Below, piece after piece: positions 58,527 through 64,000 of a DNA stretch of 64,000 nt; position 1 is the stretch's first letter; each line of letters starts with the position of its first letter. The position numbers and the translations under genes are program-made. The stretch is from Takashimella koratensis (Eukaryota; Basidiomycota; Tremellomycetes; Trichosporonales; Tetragoniomycetaceae). Where the stretch lies: assembly GCA_003116875.1 (NCBI GenBank), contig BCKT01000005.1:372001-436000 (forward strand), in the 5' to 3' direction. Under the pieces are notes generated by a model, which was not told the origin of the DNA, did no database searches, and saw only the letters and a list, made by a program, of their open reading frames with translations.

Positions 58527-61500
58527 ATGTGGTTCTTCAACGATGAGCAACCGGTCGCTGGACCTAGCTCTAGGCCTTACGTTGTCGCTCCCAAACCGTC
58601 ATCTCTGCGAAGCCAACGGCGGCGACAAGCGACATCGACTACGACGTCTACCCTCTTGCCTCAAGCAACCACTCCTGTGGCTGCCTCGACCTCGACCTCA
58701 TCATCGGCTGGTCTCTTTCAAGGTCCCTCGGTAACTGTCAGCACGTCGTTCCCTGCCTCCTCGTCCTCATCCACGAGCATCTCCCAATCCTCTTCCCAGC
58801 AACAGCAACAACAACCCAACTACAACACCGGCCAATCCACATCCCTGTCATCCGGCACCATCTCAAAACCATGGTCGTACACCGTCACCCCATCACGGAC
58901 GACATCCGGTGTCGCACCAGCGCAAACGACGTTCGTCCCGGGAGTCGTGTTCAACTTGACCCTGGCGGGCGCAGACAACTCGCAGGCGGTGTACTCGGTG
59001 CAGATGCAGATGGGGCACGGCGGGCCAGAAGCGTCTTCGGATTTGGCGTTGCCGCAAAGAGCAGCAAGGAGGCGGAAACGGAATTGGAACGGGCAGGACT
59101 TTCAAGTCTTCAACTTTCAAGTCGATCTCGGGTCGTCAGACATGGTCAGTGGCTCCTCCCCCGTCATATCTTTTATTTGTCTCAACTTGCGTTGCTGTCT
59201 TGCATCATTTGACTGACACCTGCTTGTTCCATCTTTCAGTGGGTCGCCGTCGACACATGCACAACATCAGACTGCACTAGCGCTCCCGAACTCTTCAACG
59301 CTACCCAGTCGTTGGACGCGGGAAGCACAGCATCGTTGAAATACGAGTCGGGCTCGGTCAGTGGCGAGATCTATTGGGACGAGGTCAACATTGGGTCTTT
59401 TGGGATTGGTTATCAGGCGTTTGGTAAGTCGTCGACTGGGTGTCAAAAAAAAAGTCAATGAAGGTCTTTAGCTGACATTCCCAGTCGGAGCGACCAATGT
59501 CCAGAACGAAGGATTATCTACAGGCAACTTTTCAGGTCTTCTCGGTCTTGGTCGTGAGTGAAACCTTCATTTACCGACCGCACGCATTTTCTCACTGGTT
59601 GCTAATGATCCTATCTCAGTACCCGCCAACTCGGTCATCTTCAGCGACATTGGCGGAACCACTAGTTCCGATCCAGACGGAGCCACCTTCCTCGACAATC
59701 TGTTCGGGTCCGGCAGCTCTGCGCCTACTCAACGCCTCTTCTCGCTCTCCCTTGAACGCCTCGAAGACGTGCGCACCGCTTCGACTCTCGGTATCGGTGC
59801 TGTCGACAACCGTTTCTGCCCAAGCCCTTGTTCCCCGACTTATAACAAGATCATCTCCCAACCCAACCTCGGAACCACGGGTTACCTCTATTGGCGGGTT
59901 CCGATTGATTCGGTTCAAGCGACAACATGGTCAAACCCGTCAGCAGGTACTGGCGCCAACACCACAACGATCACGCTCGGTGCGAGTCAGGTTGACTCGG
60001 TCAAGTCTACGCCATTGGCTGTCGTTGACTCGGGTGGCGTGGCGATGTTGGTCGGCTATAAGCCATACGCGGACGCAATGTACGCACCGTATGGGATCAG
60101 CATGAGCTCGGATGGCTATTGTGAGTGGGAGCGATAGTCTCCACGAGGAATGGAAATGGTATAGTTGCTAGCATGTTGTTAACCTGTGTCCCTTAATAGA
60201 TCGCATGCCGTGCACTCAGCAGCTGGCCTACACGTTTACCATCGGAGGTGTGCAGATCCCGATCCACCCACTCGACATGACATGGTCAGACCCCAACGAC
60301 CCGTCTCAGCAGACTTGCATTGGTGCGATTCAGTACTCGAGCACCCTCGGCCAAACCGGTGACTTGTAAGTAGATGTCTCTCTGTATCCGTGGTCTTGCC
60401 CTATAACGAGCTTTGCTGACAAGGCCTCCATCTTCACTTTACAAACGCAGCGTTCTCGGGAGCAGCTTTTTGAAGAACGCCTACTCGATCTTCCAGTACC
60501 CAGATACCAACAAGACGACGCAGTCCACGTGGCAGCCGACGGTCGGTTTCGTGCCACTGACCAATGCCTCTGTTGCGTCCACAGACTTTTACGCTGTCCG
60601 TTCCCTCGGCAAGTCTCTTGCCTCTGTTTCTGCGGCACAACAGTCATCTGTCTCGCCGAGCGGGTCTTCGGAACCGGTTTCCACCGCGGGAGCATCGTCC
60701 TCCTCTCCGCACTCTGGCTCGACTGCCGTGACCGCCGCGATCGCCGTCTCATCCGTCGTCGGCTTCTTCGTCATTGCGGCCGCAGCTTTCTGTGCGTGGT
60801 ACTTCTGGCTGCGCAGGAAGTTTGGCGAGTCGGGGATGGTCGAATACAGCCGGCCCGACGGGGAAGACGACAAGGATGGTATGGTTGGTGTGGGTGCCTA
60901 TGTGACGCAAGGCAGGAGGGACAGGGAAGGTAGTGGGCCCGGTCATTACTCGGATCACAGCTTCAGCTCGTCTCGTAGTCGAAAACACGATAACACCAAG
61001 CGACAGAAGAGCATTGTCGATGGGTTGAGCGACTACGAGGCTGAAGATGGGTGGGGAACTGAAGGCACGGATTCAATTCGACTCGGGTACTTGCCCAACC
61101 TCGCTGAAGAAGACGGAGACGAGGCTCGCGCGTACCGTGCAGCGGACCAAAGGTCGTTCGATAGTCCGGGCCTCGACGGGATCGCAGGAGTCGGTACCTC
61201 GCCATTGACACCGCCGGCTCGATCACACTTCAGTACCCGCGGGACTAGGGAGTTGCCGAACACGACACCTTTGGTCGACTTGTCGTCGCCTACTACACCT
61301 CGATCGACTACGGCGCCAGCTACCTCCACGGTTCCACCTGTCTTGCCTGTCCCTCTCCCAGGTAGTGCAGCTGCTGCCGCAGCTGCCCCTCTTCCGCCAT
61401 CATCATCGCCACCTCCGTCTCCCTCACCGCCGAAGAAATCACGAAACACCATGCCCCGACCACCCAAGTACGCCATGTCGGGCCCCTTCCCGTCTCCGTC

Positions 61501-61786
61501 TCGCCCGCCCCAGCTTACCGGCGCCATCGACGTCGATTACTTCAACATGCTCGGCGCCGTGCCCACGGCCTCAAGTGGGTCTGGAGGAGCGACGCAGCAG
61601 AGGGGAAACAGTCCGCAGCGCGAGAGAGGGAGGTCCACGTCGGGAACGGGTGGGATGGGAGGGAAGAAGGCTTCAGGGAGCAGTACCAGCCCTCGATCGA
61701 GGTTGAGGTCTACTGTGCTGGATGATAGTCTGGTTGAAGAGCCGACGGAGATGAACCAGGCGAACCGAGGGAATTTGCTCCATTGA
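58527..61786 (+). CDS. Pepsin-like (A1) aspartic protease-like protein with C-terminal membrane anchor
   Basis: Six exons: 58527-59144, 59240-59423, 59485-59553, 59620-60120, 60200-60365 and 60451-61786 (2874 nt, 957 aa). The A1 fold spans about residues 150-560: first active-site loop FQVDLGSSDMWVAVDT, then GSVSGEIYWDEV, NFSGLLGLG, the second Asp loop LAVVDSGGVAMLVGY, the disulfide-type Cys pair near RMPCTQQ and DPSQQTC, and VLGSSFLKNAYSIF. One transmembrane helix follows (AVSSVVGFFVIAAAAFCAWY) with FWLRRKF on its inner side, then a ~320-residue Ser/Pro-rich cytosolic tail. Odd points: the first triad is Asp-Leu-Gly, not Asp-Thr-Gly; the second is DSGG, not DSGT; and no N-terminal signal peptide is visible with this ATG (an in-frame TAA lies upstream and no acceptor is seen between). 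Confidence 0.85.
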
Positions 61787-61902
61787 GGGGAAGTGGAAGT
61801 AATGGACAGTTGCAAGTCATTGAGATGGAGAAAGTGAAGAGGAGAATGTCGATGATTTGTAGTGGATATGGACAATTCAGGAAATCTTGTAACTTCCCCC
61901 CC

Positions 61903-61915
61903 NNNNNNNNNNNNN
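61903..61915. other. Assembly gap (13 N) inside poly-C
   Basis: N bases flanked by C homopolymer on both sides, most likely an unresolved poly-C tract. Confidence 0.95.
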
Positions 61916-62197
61916 CCCCCCCCCCTTTCCGCTGCCCCAGCCCCGCTTTGGCCTTTGTAGGTCTGCTCGCTCGTTTCAACCTGTTCCATCAATGTCTGCT
62001 GTGTCTGTCTCTGTCTTTATAGCTCTGTCAGTTCAAATCTTCGTTCATGGACAATATGCACGGGTTTCCGAATCCTACCACGAGCTTCGCTTAGCTTCGT
62101 TCAGCCAGATCTGTGTGGTCCGGTGTTGCGGTGGTTATGGTTATGGTTGTGGTAAACGTAGTAAAGGTGAGATGGAGGTCGACGGTGACTCGAAAAG

Positions 62198-62322
62198 ACA
62201 GATGCGAAGTGTATGATACAGGATTCTCTGTGAATTGGACGTATGTTTGATAGGGAGGACACAAGTAGGTTGGTGCGACTTGTATGATGTCTCGTATCAG
62301 AGGAGATGATATGGTAGTGGGT
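62198..62322 (+). repeat. Diverged direct repeat, copy A
   Basis: About 120 nt alignable with 63882-64000. Shared blocks include ATGATACAGGAT, CACAAG, GGTGCGA and CGTATCAG-CGGAGA-like CGTATCAGAGGAGA. Not recognised as a known element. Confidence 0.7.
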
Positions 62323-62687
62323 CATCGCGCGGTTCAATCTCAAACCGATTACAGAGCCACCTTGATTCAGATGTTATAGTACAAGACGTACAAATACGAG
62401 AGAGCTAAAGCCCACCTAGGATCGGTCGGAGAGGGGTAAGGAAACGGGTGAAATCTCACTCACAGCCATTGCAATGCATTACCTCGCTTTCCAAGCCGGT
62501 GTGGAGGTACCATCCCCTGGGGGCGGGAAATGATCAGCTCGAACCGTGCCTGGATCGAGAAGGAAAGCGTGGGGTAGAAGCGATAGTGACTGTGAATGGC
62601 GCGATGGGGGAAGCGAGAGAGAGTCAAGGCGCAATGCCAGGTAAGATAAGGGACAAGCAGCAGAGTAAAGAAGCTGACAAGATTTAC

Positions 62688-62833
62688 CTGTAGAAAACGT
62701 CTATGCCGCGATCAGGCGGCTGCTGCGCCGAGCCACTATTGATTTCCTCCTCCTCTCGGCTATCGTCGTTTCCATCCGTGTCGCTGTCAGAAGAGTCCTC
62801 GTAGTACTGGTCACCCTGGTACCCCACAGACAT
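62688..62833 (-). CDS. Acidic short protein, first exon (3' end uncertain)
   Basis: ATG-led 48-codon segment MSVGYQGDQYYEDSSDSDTD continuing through an acidic run to PDRGIDVFY, ending at a GTAAAT donor (62687-62682). It is very acidic, Ser/Asp-rich, with Tyr near both ends. Possible next exons start after AG at 62590-62592 (reading HYRFYPTLSFSIQARFEL) or after other AGs; I could not choose one. A TATATA lies about 250 nt upstream (about 63081-63088), supporting transcription. No family recognised. Confidence 0.35.
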
Positions 62834-63881
62834 GGTGTATGCTGGAAGGGGTGGCGGGTGGCGAGGTAATGGATGGCGAAGGTGAAGGTGAGGATGCAGT
62901 CGGTGATCGGTGGCCTGTGGGCGGTGTTCAAGAAAGGGGGGCTTGGGACGTGAACGGATGAGTAAGAGGGTTGATTGGGGGGGTTGAGTAAGAGACGTGG
63001 AAGGAGAGTGAAAGAGCGTGGAGGCTCGTGAGAGGTGTGAGAGAGGTGGGGATATGGTCGAGAGGTAGACTTGGTTCGAAAGTATATATCCAGCGAGGCG
63101 AGGTGAAGTGTCATTGAATGTAAGTTTTAAATTCCGTTCGAACGCGAGATTAGTGAAGCTGAGAAGCTGAGACAACGACTGATTTGACAATGTCGCGAAA
63201 GCGAGTAAAGAGCGCACTGAGAAGGACGTCGGGATTTGAGAAGTTGATGAACATCGGGATGAAATGGGTCCAATGACTTCTTGCCGATCCGCTGGGGGAT
63301 ATGTTGGTTATGTCCTCGATGACGGTGTATATACGCGGTCGCAGTGAGAATATACGGTGCGCGCTTCAGGCGCCACGTTTAGGTAGGTGGAGGCTATAGA
63401 CCACGCTCGACAGTGAGTAACAAATACCAACCATATGATGAAATGGTTAAGCAAGAGGTGCGGGGACTGAAGATGCGCCTTCAGGCAAAGGATACGGCAT
63501 TTTTTCTTGACACACAGATGGGACAATGTCTGTTGAGTCTCTTGCCCAGAAATTGAGAAGCCGGTTCGCCCTGTGGCGGTGTTGATTAAAAGCTTCCTGA
63601 TGGGAATGTAGAAGTCAGAGAGGGAGGGGTAACGATAACGGGGTACGAGAGACGGAAGCAGAACTCGGACGACATAGAAGGGGTGGGGCCACCAGCGACG
63701 AAAGGAAGAGAATACCAGATGGGTTCGTATCTACCGTTTCCAATTTCTATCGCGCTTCTCATTCTTCTCCTCCGTTGTAATGAGGCGGGCGTGTACAAGT
63801 GAGATGAAAAATCATTCGCGAGTCCCTGTATTGGGCTCTGTGTGATCATTTCTTTGTTTGGTGATATGTTGGACAGCATAA
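62834..63881. other. Intergenic, upstream of the acidic ORF
   Basis: A TATATA near 63081-63088 may serve the minus-strand ORF at 62833. No other gene recognised. Confidence 0.4.
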
Positions 63882-64000
63882 ACAAATGCGAGATGCATGA
63901 TACAGGATATTTCAGCTAAATAGTACGTCTGATAGAGAGGGCACAAGCAAGATGGTGCGATTTGTGTTGTCCCGTATCAGCGGAGAAGTTATGGAAAGGG
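63882..64000 (+). repeat. Diverged direct repeat, copy B (runs off window)
   Basis: Same orientation as 62198-62322, shifted by about 1.68 kb. The match continues to the last base of the window, so its right end is unknown. Confidence 0.7.

Larger units (their letters stand above)
61787..62687. other. Intergenic with assembly gap and repeat copy A
   Basis: Contains C runs around a 13-N gap (61903-61915) and the first copy of a diverged direct repeat (62198-62322). Confidence 0.6.

Noticed and set aside
1..64000. tRNA, rRNA or CRISPR-like arrays
   Set aside because: No B-box-like GGTTCGANNCC with a matching stem was found by eye, no rRNA segment and no spaced direct repeats; a tRNA scan would be needed to exclude a tRNA formally.

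Overview
This window is nuclear DNA of an intron-rich fungus, most likely a basidiomycete and probably Agaricomycotina. Genes lie on both strands, are cut by many short introns (about 45-110 nt, GT..AG with clear branch sites), and belong to fungal families such as Get3, Coq9, Kin1, Smi1/Knr4, Pho80-type cyclin, Msh6, Rnr2, Pop4, Sdhaf4 and Apn1. Species was not determined. For most genes I rebuilt exon-intron structures by hand; where stated, the summed exon length is divisible by three, which is a good internal check. Homopolymer runs, one single N (20859) and a 13-N gap (61903-61915) show this is a draft assembly.

Layout. 1-1045: 3' end of a mitochondrial aspartyl-tRNA synthetase. 1234-4447: COQ9 and GET3 on the minus strand. 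4448-6739: mostly non-coding, with a 75-nt poly-G run and a possible small Gly/Trp/Tyr-rich gene. 6740-9395: AhpC/TSA-like (PRXL2-type) protein. 9396-13131: gene-poor. 13132-16912: Kin1/MARK-type kinase. 18409-20835: two unrecognised genes. 21290-23956: Smi1/Knr4 protein. 25822-28769: divergent endonuclease IV paralogue. 32255-34541: Pho80-like cyclin. 35371-36711 and 37680-43090: divergently transcribed RNR2 and MSH6. 43380-45019: POP4. 45275-48896: tandem array of three related coiled-coil genes, the third degenerate. 49808-50309: SDHAF4. 50727-52385: canonical APN1. 52667-53802: DUF7704-type membrane protein. 54225-55847: Cys-rich protein of unknown role. 58527-61786: membrane-anchored aspartic protease-like protein. 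62.2-64 kb: a short acidic ORF between two copies of a diverged direct repeat.

Themes. DNA maintenance is well represented: dNTP synthesis (RNR2), mismatch repair (MSH6) and two different endonuclease IV-family enzymes (APN1 and a long divergent paralogue keeping all nine metal ligands). RNR2 and MSH6 share one intergenic region with MCB-like ACGCGT/ACGCGA sites. The most unusual item is the three-copy coiled-coil family at 45.3-48.9 kb: the copies share a 61-nt first exon (where assignable), intron positions and a C-terminal KKRM..(S/T)(F/L)EA.L motif, and the third has an in-frame TAG exactly where its neighbour has a CAG glutamine codon.
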